Origin: Beaufortia kweichowensis
Lineage: Eukaryota > Chordata > Actinopteri > Cypriniformes > Gastromyzontidae
Direction of reading: 5' to 3'
DNA length: 64,000 nucleotides
Assembly: GCA_019155185.1 (NCBI GenBank)
Contig: CM032796.1
Coordinates: 628,501-692,500, forward strand
The position numbers were made by a program, and so were the translations under genes. The first letter of the stretch is position 1; each line of letters opens with the position of its first letter. Positions 42,401 to 53,199 of this stretch are shown here, one piece after another. The notes under the pieces were generated by a model. It did no database searches, was not told the DNA's origin, and saw only the letters and a list, made by a program, of their open reading frames with translations.

Positions 42401-45400
42401 GGAGATCTCATTCTGGCTCACGCTGGAGAGGTTTCGGGAGTCGACCTATAAGTCAGAGGGACAGATGGAAACGAGAACCCAGCCGCTCTCCAGTTCTCAT
42501 TCTCAGAAAGAAAAGATCAACATCCAAAACTCGCCGTAGCACCAGCAAGACACCTCCACGGCTGACGGAGCTTGGTAACCTCCACATTCTTACATTTGCT
42601 TTATCATTACTCTTTGGTTACTGCATTACATAATGTGTTGTTATCCTGTCTTATGCTTTTTCTTGCCCATAGATAAGGAACAGCTATTAGAAATAGCTAA
42701 GGCTAACGCTGCAGCTATGTGTGCCAAGGCAGGGGTGCCCATCCCAGAGAGCCTCCGACCCAAAACTATTCTCCAGCTACCCTTGCCACACCCAAATTCT
42801 ACATCTTTGTCTTTGCCCTTGTCTGGTACCCTTTCTATGGGGATGCCTGTGATGTCAAGCATGAGTATGAACGCTGCTATGGCTAGCATGACCGCCGCCA
42901 CTATGACCGCTGCTTTATCCAGTATAGGTGCTCTGGCTTCCTTGTCCCAGTTAGCCCCATTACCCACAATAGTCAACAAGCCACCCCCTTCAACCACACC
43001 TAACCTAGCCAGTATTGAGGAGGCCAAAAGGAAAGTAACGAAACAGGCTAATAACTTAAGCATCAAAGAGCTAACAGAGGTGAGGTTTTGCATCTGGATT
43101 TACTTTCAATTTGGTGTTTTGTATTTGTTTGTAAATCTGCCCTTGATTCACTTTTTATTTGATCATTCAGAGATGCAAGAAGATCGCTGAGAGTAAGGAG
43201 GAGATGGCCATTGCAAAACCACATGTATCAGATGATGAAGATGATGAGCAGACATTTAAGGCCACATCTCTTAAGGAGAATAAGGGCATTGCTTTCAGTA
43301 TCGGGGTAAGTGTCAATGTCGATGTAACATATCAACATGTTTTCTTGAACGGTTATGTTTGAATTAACAACATGGTTGTCTGTAACCAATTTAGTAACCA
43401 ACACCATTTCTGTTTTGTAACATTATTTCAGAATACCTCCCTGAAGCCAGCCGTCCGGTCCGAAGCTGCATTTGCTAAAGAGTTCCCGGTGTCCTCGGGC
43501 TCCCAGCACAGGAAGAAAGAGGCAGATGGTGCGTATGGGGAATGGGTTCCTGTCGAAAAGAAGACTGAAAAGCCATCTGCCTCAGGATCTGCTGGGACTG
43601 AGGAATCCAGCAAGGACAATGATAGTGTCTTTCCTGAAGCACCTTCTCAGGCAAGACTTTGATTCTTAAAATATCACAAATGATTCCAAAAATAGCTTCA
43701 CGTTTTAAATTTTGCACTCCATTCATCTCTGTTTGCCTCCAGCCGGTGGACATCACATTGGCCGTCAGCGAGCGCGCAGTGGCCCAAAAGAGGCTGGCAG
43801 AGAACCCTTTCGACATCAACGCCATGTGTATGCTAAACCGGGCTCAGGAGCAAGTATGGAAAAAATTGGGATTTGATTTTGACCAAGGCATTGGCATGTA
43901 TTGCTTACATCTGTCACAACTTTTACAGGTGGATGCATGGGCCCAATCCAACACAATACCAGGCCTCTTCACAGGCTCAACGGGTGCTCAGGTGCTCTCA
44001 TCTGAAGAGCTGTCTAACAGCGGACCACAGGCTTGGATAAAGAAGGTAAAGCCATGACGCAGCGCAACCACCCCTACAATGATGGATGTGTATTGTGGCC
44101 AATGGTTTGTGTTTTGAATTAAATGTGTTTCAAGGACTCATGCAAGTTGGCAAAGTACAATCAGACCACACAAGCATATGTAAAATTATTCCTCTTTTTG
44201 ACTTTGAGCAAAACTTATATTTTTACTATTATCTTTACATTTCATATAAACATTGCCCACAGAGGGCAACGTAGATCCTAATAACACCATCTTGCTCATG
44301 ACACAAATAGCCGTGACCTCCTCTCTGTATTTATAAGGACATAAGAATTGTCATCTGTGATTGCTTTGCCAATTGGTGTACCCACTTTACACTTAAAATA
44401 ATTCAGAGCTGTTGATGAAACCACCATTCAAGTCAGTCCCATGCTGTGTGCTTTTATGTAATAATTATTGATGACGTCAGAGTTGCCATGGAAACCCTCT
44501 AGTCAAAAGAAGGCTCCGAGATCAGTGTTTACTGACGTCAGAAAAAAACGGCTTGTCTTTTCATTTTAAGTCTAAATATTTGATGTTGTATTTTGAAGTG
44601 TCTGATTAAAATGATTTGTAGCATCAGTCGAGCGGGTACACCACTTGCGCATGTCACACAGATGTTTTCTATTTGAAATTCTGTTGTAGCAGATGCTTTT
44701 CTGGATGGGCACCTCACTGTTCTCATCAATAAAGTGTCTTTTGAGAGAGTGGCATGGAATGAGAGACAGGAGGAGCGTGTGAAGTAAGTCTCTGACCTCA
44801 TCAGTCAGACTGAAAAAGTGCCAGTGAAAAGGTTTGACTCTCAGATCTGATTGGATGCGCCACCTGTGTGGCTACTTAATTTAATTCTGTATTAATGCGC
44901 CAAGTTTTTACCCTGTTGAATCTGTTGAACATTGGTGTTTTTGTATGTGGTACTGTTTTTACAAGCAGGTTGTGCATTACAGTGATTTGTTTTAAGCATG
45001 GTTCAGGGGATTTTGAGCAGTCCTAACAACAACCTTTTAACCATGGTAAAATCACTGCAACGCATGGCCTCTTACAACTGCAAAATCCTCCTTTTATTCA
45101 TTAAATGTACACAAAAAACTTCCAACCAGAGTGTGTACATGTGTTTCTGATGGGTCTCTTTGTTTTATTTAAGAAACTTATTGTCCTGAAGGCTTTGGAT
45201 GCTAACCACTGTGTAATGCAAACCTGATCCTTACATTAAGTCTTATTTATAAACCATTTGATCTAAATTAAATTGTGGCAAAGTACCATGACCTCCGTTG
45301 AGCGAGTCCATGGGATCAACAAAACTAAAAACAGAACAAGGTTTTATTCATTGCAACGTTTCCAAAATGGCCAGCTTTGCATAGATACAACGTATACCAT

Positions 45401-47350
45401 TTCAAAATAGAAAGTTTCAGAACAACAGTGAGACATGATGCCTCAACATGTGGGATATTTTTGGAGCTCACTCTTTGGTCAAAGGATGGGTTCCAAATTG
45501 TTCACATACTGTAGAAGGTGACTTGCTTGGTGCACTTAAAGGTGATCAAGTAAGTCCCCCATTTTCTGTCCAAAAATACTATTCTAGGAGGAAGTGATGG
45601 TCAGCTGCAATCAAAAGATGTTTTGCTTCCTTTGGGATCAGAGATTCAGTGGGATTTGGCATCCATTGCCAGTGGCTACAAGGTTCCAAACCTCAAGCTT
45701 GTCTCTCGGCCCTTGGAGCTGGTGGGGTTGATGGGGTTGGGTCACAGATGGAAGAGGGGTGGGGGCTCACAGTCTGACCTGTGAACTCTCACCCCTCTGT
45801 ATGGAAACTTGTTGCAGGGTCAGTCCTTGTAGCTGCCTTGTTGCCATGGTCACAGTCAGGCCCCTTCTATTCACGTCAGATGCTCGGGGGCCGATGATGG
45901 GGGCCTAGGTACGTACGTCATCCAGCACCCTTCCTTCAATTCATGTGGATTTGTGTGAACTGATGATTTCTGCTATGTGCTCCTGTTTGTTTCAGCTGAA
46001 CCGACTCAGAATCTGAGTTCTGTTCAGAACGGTATTGGCCCATTGAAGGCCTGCACCTTAAAGTACTAATGTCTTACCTACAAATTTAACATTTAGTAAA
46101 CTTGTTTAGCATAATGAAAAAGATCCACAGTTAAACAATTTCTCAACTTTTAAAATAAGTTCTGAAGGCTACTAGGTAAAATCTAGTTGCTGAAGATTTG
46201 TTTCTACTTGATATGCAGCTCCAGTTGAAGTGACGTGATCTGAAGTGACATGAAAGATTTAATGATAAACAAATCTCTCACTGTTTCCGTTTTTTCTTCG
46301 TTTGCTTCCCCCTCTTTCTGTCTCTTTATCTCCGTCTGTCCGGCTGCATTTAGGATCAGTTCCTGCGGGCGGCACCCGTGTCAGGAGGGATGGGAGAGTT
46401 ACTCATGAGGAAGATGGGATGGCGTTCCGGGGAAGGTTTGGGGAAGCACAGGGAAGGCACGGTGGAGCCCATCATCATAGATTTCAAAACTGACCGCAAG
46501 GGTAAGAGCAGTCCTCGCAGAGGTTGATCTTGGTGTCATTGGGGTTTTAGGGCTAATGTCTTGTGTTCTTGTTTGTGCAGGTCTTGTTGCCGAAGGGGAG
46601 AAAACTCAGAAATCCGGGAACTTGGTTGTGATGAAGGATCTTCTAGGTGAGTGACGTCATGTACCCCAGTTGGACATGCTACTGGATGTACTTGATAAAC
46701 ATCTTTTATTGTTCCCAAATAACATTTCTATCCAGCAATTATAGTATTAAACCTAACCCATAACTTTTCAACTTAATTCTCAGCTCCAAATCTCTCACCT
46801 CACTGTAATTTCTTGTTCAAGATCCTATCTCCAGGGATTGATAGGAGTGTCCCACTTGGGGACCCTAAGAATGATTAACCTTTGTGTTGTGCCATCCTGA
46901 CTGTTTTTTTATTCAAATCTCTGCAGGGAAGCATCCAGTATCTGCTTTAATGGAAATGTGCAATAAGAAGAAGTGGCCACAGCCAGAGTTTGTCATGGTG
47001 CACCACAGCGGACCCGACCACCGCAAGAACTTTCTCTTCAAGGTCGGTGCTCAGATTCATGCGTTTCCTAACCCTGTCCTGGCGCCCCAAGCACTGCACC
47101 CCTCCCTCATCTAACCGACACTGACTTAATACACCTAATTTAACTCATATTTATGATTCATTAGATATGTAATATGTTTTACTGTACACAGGTGGTGGTT
47201 AATGGGAGCGATTACCAGCCACAGACTGCCAGTCCTAATAAAAAACATGCCAAAGCGATGGCCGCCACTGTCGCCCTGCAGGCTTTAGGAGAGGTCGCGG
47301 GTGACGGTGTTCATACAGGACCAGTGTTCACCGCAGCCACTAACATCTGA
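39434..47350 (+). CDS. son: SON nuclear-speckle splicing factor
   Basis: SON is a nuclear-speckle scaffold that promotes splicing of weak introns. Thirteen coding exons: 39434-39516, 40393-40475, 40621-40789, 41061-42574, 42673-43079, 43171-43305, 43432-43650, 43743-43853, 43929-44045, 46354-46501, 46581-46646, 46927-47042, 47192-47350. Phases join without a break, giving about 1108 residues. The N-terminus MATNIEQIFRDFV matches the vertebrate SON start. Exon 3 is Lys-rich, and exon 4 holds two RS-rich tracts (roughly residues 200-345 and 462-610). Exon 5 begins DKEQLLEIAKANAAAMCAKA; exon 7 has EFPVSSGSQHRKKEAD and YGEWVPVEK; exon 10 a G-patch; exons 12-13 a double-stranded RNA-binding domain. 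Human SON is over 2400 residues because its central exon carries thousands of bases of degenerate repeats that are absent here. The intron after exon 7 starts with GC. Confidence 0.97.
41061..42574 (+). CDS. son: son large central RS exon (exon 4)
   Basis: 1514 bases, the counterpart of the giant SON exon of mammals but about a quarter of its size. It begins with a Lys/Arg block, then an acidic Ser-rich part, RS tract 1 (RSRSRSKSRSRSR-type), a roughly 110-residue less-charged linker containing TGSWRPVPFLEKSSE, and RS tract 2 ending TSKTPPRLTEL before the donor G|GTAACC. No MDSQMLA-, DPYRL- or SMMSSYERS-type repeats of mammalian SON are present. The opposite-strand reading frames here merely mirror the RS codons. 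Confidence 0.95.
43651..43742 (+). other. son: GC-AG intron in son
   Basis: Exon 7 ends CCTTCTCAG and the intron begins GCAAGACTTTG rather than GT. The acceptor is TTTGCCTCCAG|CCGGTGGAC. Reading through would hit a stop three codons later (GCA AGA CTT TGA), and joining at the GC donor gives PSQ|PVDIT, matching SON homologues. The donor otherwise fits the strong AG|GCAAG pattern known for GC-AG introns. Confidence 0.9.
44046..46353 (+). other. son: son intron 9 (2.3 kb)
   Basis: The longest son intron, separating WIKK from the G-patch exon (DQFLRAAPV). It holds no recognisable coding exon. Near its start are two complete CRE palindromes (TGACGTCA 44472-44479 and 44533-44540) with an X-box-like GTTGCCATGGAAAC at 44482-44495. 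The part 45680-45910 is G-rich and more complex than the rest. Confidence 0.85.
46354..47350 (+). CDS. son: son C-terminal G-patch and dsRNA-binding exons
   Basis: Exon 10 (46354-46501) encodes GGMGELLMRKMGW...GEGLGKHREG, with the glycine spacing of a G-patch (about residues 955-1000), the segment through which such proteins contact DEAH-box helicases. Exon 11 continues GLVAEGEKTQKSG. Exons 12 and 13 encode KHPVSALMEMCNKKKWPQP, GPDHRKNFLFK and KKHAKAMAATVALQALGE, a double-stranded RNA-binding domain including the C-terminal helix with the KKxAK motif. The stop is TGA at 47348-47350. Confidence 0.95.
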
Positions 47351-47715
47351 TGCCAGAACACACAGATGTTATTTCTCTTAATGGTGGTGAAACAGTAGCA
47401 CCCGGATATATAATGTTTAGGATTTTTTTTCTTCGACACCCCATGTGTCAGTAAACTGTGATGGCCTTTGCATGCCAGATGTGATGAGCATGTACATCAG
47501 TAATGAGAACCTGTAGTTTAGATCTTTTAATGTTAGACTGAACTCTAAACTGGATTGTTTTAAACTATGTGTTTGTTTCTGTAGATGTTTTAATTTAACA
47601 GTGGTGCATCAAGTGATCATTTCATCCTTTTGTGTTGTTTACAGTCAGACCAGCTGACGCTCATGACATGTAGTTAGAAAGGCATGTGTTCTGTTCTGAT
47701 TTTTTGCATTGAAAC

Positions 47716-47721
47716 AATAAA
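47716..47721 (+). terminator. son: Poly(A) signal of son
   Basis: AATAAA about 366 bases after the son stop codon, followed by a GT-rich stretch (ATCTGTGTTGTGATTG), as expected for a cleavage site. Confidence 0.75.
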
Positions 47722-49187
47722 TGAAACATTTGAGATAATTATGATCTGTGTTGTGATTGCTGCTACATCATCATTCTATCATAACCTACTTTTCAATTGA
47801 TGTGTGTGGAGATCTTTAGCTTTTAAACTTTATTTAATGCTTATTTTTGTTTTATCATCCATCAAGTCATCGATTTGCAATTAAAGCAGCTGAAGTTTTA
47901 AGTCTCTGTCTCATTAATGTTGTTAACAAATAAATCAGAAGTGGAAATGTAGTGATTTCACCTCAGCTGTGGTTTTATCCGGTCTTAAAAATCTCAAAAC
48001 CTTTAAGTCTGAGACCAAAACAAATGTCCATATGCGGTTAAGACTGAGATGAGACGAAGACCTTCCAATAATCTTGAGTTTGGTGTTTGTATTTGAGAAC
48101 TATAACACTTTAATGATTACAGTATCAAGAGCAGAAATCAACAATGAGTTTTGTTTTAATCTCTGTAACGAGTAGTGCATGTTTTTACATTTACAACATC
48201 TGATATACTGATTTTAAATGACTTTAACCTCATACCATTATGCAATTGTTTTGTACATTAAACTAAACATTTTGTATGACCTGCCAGAGACTCAATTATG
48301 TGGATTAAATATGCATGACTCTCTTAAAATGAATTGAGAATTTAGAGTTCACTTAAAACGAACTTTACATTTACTTTTGTATAGTTAAATATAAAAACCA
48401 GATACTTTTACTTTAGAAATATATTGTTGAGGTATTTACAGTCTAAATAGGGAACTTACTTAATCAATCACTGATTCCACTGAAGCTCATAAACAGCATC
48501 TCTCCAAAAGGACCTCGAGTTCTGTCTCGCAAAAATAATTTCTCGTCATCTAGAGTGAAGGATTTTTAAGTTGACAGGTGTTTGTTAATACAGTAATTAT
48601 GTTAATTAGGTCGCTTGTCGGAGAACAAACACGTTCAGCTGCACACAATTTCATCATTATTATCTGGAAAGAGACGCGTACGCACGTGCGTAAATCTGAT
48701 GCTCAAATTTTCTCCATTTTATAAACGAGCCTCTGATTTCACACACAAACCAAAAGTGTATCAAAAACTTGCAGGTGAAAATTAATTTCATATTTTATAA
48801 TTTAATATAAATGATAGGGATGGATAAATGCCTTATTTGTCTGAAGTGAGTAAGATATCACCCATACCAAAACCTTTAAGAATGTTTCTACTGTTATTAC
48901 TCCTATTTTATTTATTATTAATTACACAATTTTAAAGCTGTGAAGCATATTATGTGTTACTAATTCTGAAGACAAATTTATTTTAACATAGGAAAAGAGC
49001 TTTTTCATAGTAAACAGCATGTTTTAAGACCAATAAATAAATAAATAAGGTTGTGCTATATTTCATATTCCTGTACTCAAAAGAACGGTAAATAAACACT
49101 AGTGAGCCACAGAAAAAACACACAAGAAGTATAAAAATAGCCACTTTCTGTTCATGGAAATGTTACATGTGTTCTTCATTGGATTCA
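47722..49187. other. Interval between son and the Ig-mucin gene 3' ends
   Basis: AT-rich convergent intergenic DNA without exons; it should include the 3' untranslated region of the minus-strand Ig-mucin gene at its right end. A CpG-containing patch at 48670-48700 (AGACGCGTACGCACGTGCG) is isolated and unexplained. Confidence 0.5.
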
Positions 49188-49315
49188 TCAGTTTCTCATG
49201 CAGAGAACAAGTGAAATGAAAACTCCAGCCGTGATGAGCAGAACTCCACTGATCAGACCAATCAGAATCCAGGGAATCTTCTCATCTGACAGAAGCTCCA
49301 GAGAAACATACTGAT
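49188..49315 (-). CDS. Transmembrane and tail exon of the Ig-mucin gene
   Basis: After a CTGTCAG acceptor the exon reads DQYVSLELLSDEK, then a hydrophobic helix IPWILIGLISGVLLITAGV continuing FISLVLC, and ends MRN with TGA at 49188-49190. The tail is only a few residues, with no tyrosine motif, so signalling would need a partner. It enters in phase 1 like the stalk exons. Confidence 0.85.
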
Positions 49316-51825
49316 CTGACAGAAAATAGCACAGATTTCACACTTTTACATCTCTGTAATGTTTTATCATTTGTGGTGAATTAGAAACAAGCTTGATACT
49401 AACCAGAAGAGGTTTTATTATCCCAAGTAAAATGATCATCTTGTAAGGATTAGATATTTTACATGAGAACAAGCTAAACATACATATTAAGATAAATGAT
49501 TATTTTTGTCATGGGGTGGATAAACACATGCTCAGGGTTACAGAGACGAGCATCTTCAGTACCTTCATCAGTCTGTGCATACGTCTGCGCAGACGCTGAG
49601 CTGATGGGTTCAGTTACAGAGTGTGATGACACAGATCTGCTGCTGGCGCGAAGGATTGAATCTACGGTGGATGAGACTGTCAAAAATATGAGAGAGATGA
49701 GAAAGAAAAATTCACTCTGTAAGACTAATCATTTTTATTATTAAACATAAATCACAAATATTAAACACAACTTCTGTAAAAATTATGTAACTAATTGTTA
49801 AAGGCATAAGAAAGAGCATCTTCAGTACCTTCAGCAGTCTGTGCATACGTCTGCGCAGACGCTGAGCTGAAAGGTTCAGTTTCAGTGTGTGTTATAGGAC
49901 TGAATGATTCTGACAGAGATCTGCTGGTGTGAGTATGAGAGCTGTCGCTGGCACTGAGGATTGACACTGAGGATGAAATCTCAAAAGACACAGCTAGAAC
50001 AAGAGAGATAAGGTGGATTAAAGGTCATGATTACATTAATATCTCTAGATTTTCTAGTCGTGAGCATCTTCAGTACCTTCAGCAGTCTGTGCATATGTCT
50101 GCGCAGACGCTGAGCTGATGGGTGTTGATACAGGACTGCTGGTGTGAATAGGAAAGCTGTTGCTGGCACTAAGATTCGAATCTGTGGTGGACGAGACCGC
50201 AGAAGACTCAGCTAGCAAGAGAGAGTGATATAAAGTGATATAGACTTTAACAAAAAAACTAAACAAAAAGTGACACAGACTTTAATATCTCCAGATATTT
50301 ACAGCTCTGAGCATCTTCAGTAGGCTACCTTCAGTGTGTGGATACGTCTGCGCAGATGCTGAGCTGATGGGTTCAGTTTCAATGTGTGATGATACAAAAC
50401 TGGATGATTCACTCTGAGTGCTCGTCCACGTGGATTCAGATCTGCTGCTGTGAGTATGAAAGTTGTCGCTGGCACTGAGGATCGAATCTGTGGTGGATGA
50501 GACCTCAGAAGATGCAACTAAGAGAGAGAGAGAGAAAGAGATAGAGAGATAATGTAAATCAAAGGTGATGAAGACACTAATATCTCCAGAGATTTACAGC
50601 TCTGAGCATCTTCAGTACCTTCAGCAGACTGTGCATACGTCTGCGCAGACGCTGAGCTGATGGGTTCGGTTTGAGTATAAGAGCTTTCACTGGGACTGAG
50701 AATCGAATCTGTGGTGGATGAGACCTCAGAAGATGCTGCTAAAGAGAGAGAGAGAGAGAGAGAGATAGAGAGATAATGTAAATCAAAGATGATGAAGACA
50801 CTAATATCTCCAGAGATTTACAGCTCTGAGCATCTTCAGTACCTTCAGCAGTCTGTGCATTCGTCTGCGCAGACGCTGAGCTGATGGGTTCGGTTTGAGT
50901 ACAAGAGCTTTCGCTGGGACTTAGAATCGAATCTGAGGTGGATGAGACCTCAGAAGATGCTGCTAAAGAGAGAGAGAGAGAGATAATGTAAATCAAAGGT
51001 GATGAAGACACTAATATCTCCAGAGATTTACAGCTCTGAGCATCTTCAGTACCTTCAGCAGACTGTGCATCGCTCAAGCAGACGCTGAGCTGATGGGTTC
51101 GGTTTGAGTATAAGAGCTTTTGCTGGGACTGAGAATCGAATCTGTGGTGGATGAGACCTCAGAAGATGCTGCTAAAGAGAGAGAGAGAGAAAGAGAGATA
51201 AGAGAAATCAAAGATGATGAAGACACTAATATCTCCAGAGATTTACAGCTCTGAGCATCTTCAGTACCTTCAGCAGACTGTGCATTCGTCTGCGCAGACG
51301 CTGAGCTGATGGGTTCGGTTTGAGTATAAGAGCTTTCGCTGGGACTTAGAATCGAATCTGTGGTGGATGAGACCTCAGAAGATGCTGCTAAAGAGAGAGA
51401 GAGAGAGAGAGAGAGAGATAATGTAAATCAAAGATGATGAAGACACTAATATCTCCAGAGATTTACAGCTCTGAGCATCTTCAGTACCTTCAGCAGACTG
51501 TGCATTCGTCTCATGAGACGCTGAGCTGATGGGTTCGGTTTGAGTATAAGAGCTTTCGCTGGGACTTAGAATCGAATCTGTGGTGGATGAGACCTCAGAA
51601 GATGCTGCTAAAGAGAGAGAGAGAGAAAGAGAGATAATGTAAATCAAAGATGATGAAGACACTAATATCTCCAGAGATTTACAGCTCTGAGCATCTTCAG
51701 TACCTTCAGCAGACTGTGCATACGTCTGCGCAGACGCTGAGCTGATGGGTTCGGTTTGAGTATAAGAGCTTTCGCTGGGACTGAGAATCGAATCTGTGGT
51801 GGATGAGACCTCAGAAGATGCTGCT

Positions 51826-51859
<34 letters not shown>

Positions 51860-52490
51860 CTCACGACTTACTCATACTTGGCATGAATAATATGCTCCAT
51901 ACCCCATAAAAGGATATTTTATAGTCATATATCTCAGTGTATGGAGTGTTGATGAGTGTAGACTTACTCAGCACATCCACTAACACAGAGCAGATGGGTT
52001 TCTGTCCTTTCCACAGACATTCATATATTCCTCCATCATTAAACATGACGTCTGTGATCATGAAGGAGAAATCTTCAGATGCTGTGGGGTCTGTGAGGAA
52101 CACTCGACCATCATACTCATCACCTACTGTCATGTTTCCTCCGTGAACAGAGATGACATGTTTGCCCATCACCCCCAGTGCAGCTCATCTGCAGGAAACC
52201 CTGAACTATTACAGGATAAGAAGACGCTATCGCCGGGGAACACCTGGACCTTAGACATCTGAAGATAAAACCCAAGACATGCTGGAACAGACGGAAGAAA
52301 AAAAACAGAATGGACTCGTGATAAACATGTTCATATGACTTGTTAAAAATCCTGTTTTAATGTTCATTTTAAAATGTTAACAATTGAAGTCAACTTTGCA
52401 TTATATGCTGTAGGAAATATTATCACTTACCATTCAGGGCTACAGTCAAAATAAACACAGTGCCAAGAATATTCATTTTCATTCATATAC
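49188..52490 (-). CDS. Ig V-set plus mucin-stalk membrane protein, with lesions
   Basis: Type I membrane protein of immune-receptor form (compare TIM/HAVCR-like architecture); no orthologue recognised. Minus-strand order: signal exon 52431-52490 (start codon at 52482; MKMNILGTVFILTVALN), Ig exon 51968-52281, then Ser/Thr-rich stalk exons at 51704-51823, 51488-51607, 51268-51387, 51053-51171, 50843-50962, 50619-50738, 50329-50517, 50077-50211, 49829-49993 and 49563-49676, a possible 36-base exon 49404-49439, and the transmembrane exon 49188-49315 (IPWILIGLISGVLLITAGV, tail CMRN, stop). All stalk joins are phase 1-1. Two lesions exist: a one-base loss in the Ig exon (C5 run 52172-52176) and a one-base loss with an in-frame stop in the fourth stalk exon from the Ig side. 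So the copy is either a pseudogene or carries assembly errors, at least in the G/C homopolymer. Confidence 0.8.
50619..51823 (-). repeat. Tandem array of six stalk exon-intron units, about 216 bp each
   Basis: Exon starts on the + coordinate are 50619, 50843, 51053, 51268, 51488 and 51704, giving a period of 210-224 bases. Exons are 120 bases (40 codons) except the 119-base copy at 51053-51171. Each encodes ASSEVSSTTDSILSPSESS followed by YTQTEPISSASAQTYAQSAE with few changes. Introns are also nearly identical and each contains a short (GA)n tract of variable length, the main source of period variation. Older, more diverged units continue to 49563. Confidence 0.93.
51053..51171 (-). pseudogene. 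Broken stalk exon copy
   Basis: Compared with sister copies, the stretch TTCGTCTGCGCAGACG is replaced by TCGCTCAAGCAGACG (+ strand), one base shorter. In the gene's sense the frame reads SSASA then TGA. The exon is therefore 119 bases rather than 120. Splice sites are preserved, so inclusion would terminate the protein, whereas skipping would keep phase. The change is a small block replacement rather than a simple deletion. Confidence 0.85.
51968..52281 (-). pseudogene. Ig V-set exon with a one-base frameshift
   Basis: Reading on the minus strand: ACLGFYLQMSKVQVFPGDS, then FLSCNSS (B-strand Cys) and DELHW (core Trp). A run of five G follows, after which the frame hits TGA. One base away the frame resumes with GKHVISVHGGNMTVG, DYDGRVFLTDP-like text and NDGGIYECLW, the DxGxYxC signature of the F strand. 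Splice phases support a single lost base: the upstream join (phase 1 from the signal exon) requires the first frame, while the downstream stalk exons require the second. A sixth G in the run would make the exon fully open. Confidence 0.85.
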
Positions 52491-53062
52491 CTAATAAAAC
52501 AATATGAAAAAAAATCTTAATAAAATACTCTTGGTTAAACTGTTTAACATACACCACATGCACAACATTTAGTCAAAGATTGATTATATTTTGACCTTTC
52601 ATGATAAACAGCTTCAGCACTTCATTACTAGAAGTGAAAAACATCCAGTTTTATTTTTAATTTAAAGTCTTATTTTAAAACACAGATGTCTGTCATTCAT
52701 TGACTGTATTTCACATGACTGATGTGAACCTACAGAAGCACAGCAGATTCATGACTAATATTACATCAAAGAGCAAAACATCTTTAATGTTAACCATACA
52801 TACAGTACATCTTTCTATGAAATCTAGTGTTCTTTAGTATGTCACAAAAACTTATTTTAATATATGCAGCCATTTCAAAGTTGTGTTTTAAATAAATAAT
52901 CTTCACTGCAACAACTTTCCTCTGTCATTCATCTATGACTTCAATGTTCATATACCAGCACACAACAAACACAATACATTAAACTATAGGAAGAAAACAG
53001 CATGATTATACTGACATTTTAGCAGCACATGCATGTGACAAAACCTCCAAACATAAACTTAC

Positions 53063-53160
53063 CAAAAGAATCCAGTTATGATAATATCATCAGCTGATCT
53101 GATGTGAAGTCATTCAGTCTGTTTTAATGAAGCGTGACTCACGGACCTGCTGAACGGAGA
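53063..53160 (-). promoter_or_regulatory. Probable 5' non-coding exon of the Ig-mucin gene
   Basis: On the minus strand GATTCTTTTG|GTAAGTTTATG gives a good donor at 53063/53062, and the first coding exon has an acceptor TTTTATTAG|GTATATGA at 52490. The intervening 0.57 kb is AT-rich and free of exons. The 5' end of the non-coding exon is not determined; the coordinate given is approximate. Confidence 0.4.
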
Positions 53161-53199
53161 GAAAGTCAATCCACGGATCTCTACATGCTTGTGCACACA

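Noticed and set aside
44086..44274. Alternative 3' end of son inside intron 9
   Set aside because: Translation through the exon 9 donor stops at once (KVKP then TGA), and no AATAAA follows closely; possible as a minor isoform but not supported here.
49829..51823. CRISPR-like regularly spaced repeats
   Set aside because: Units are 120-base coding exons with splice signals in a vertebrate gene; the intervening DNA is near-identical intron, not unique spacers.
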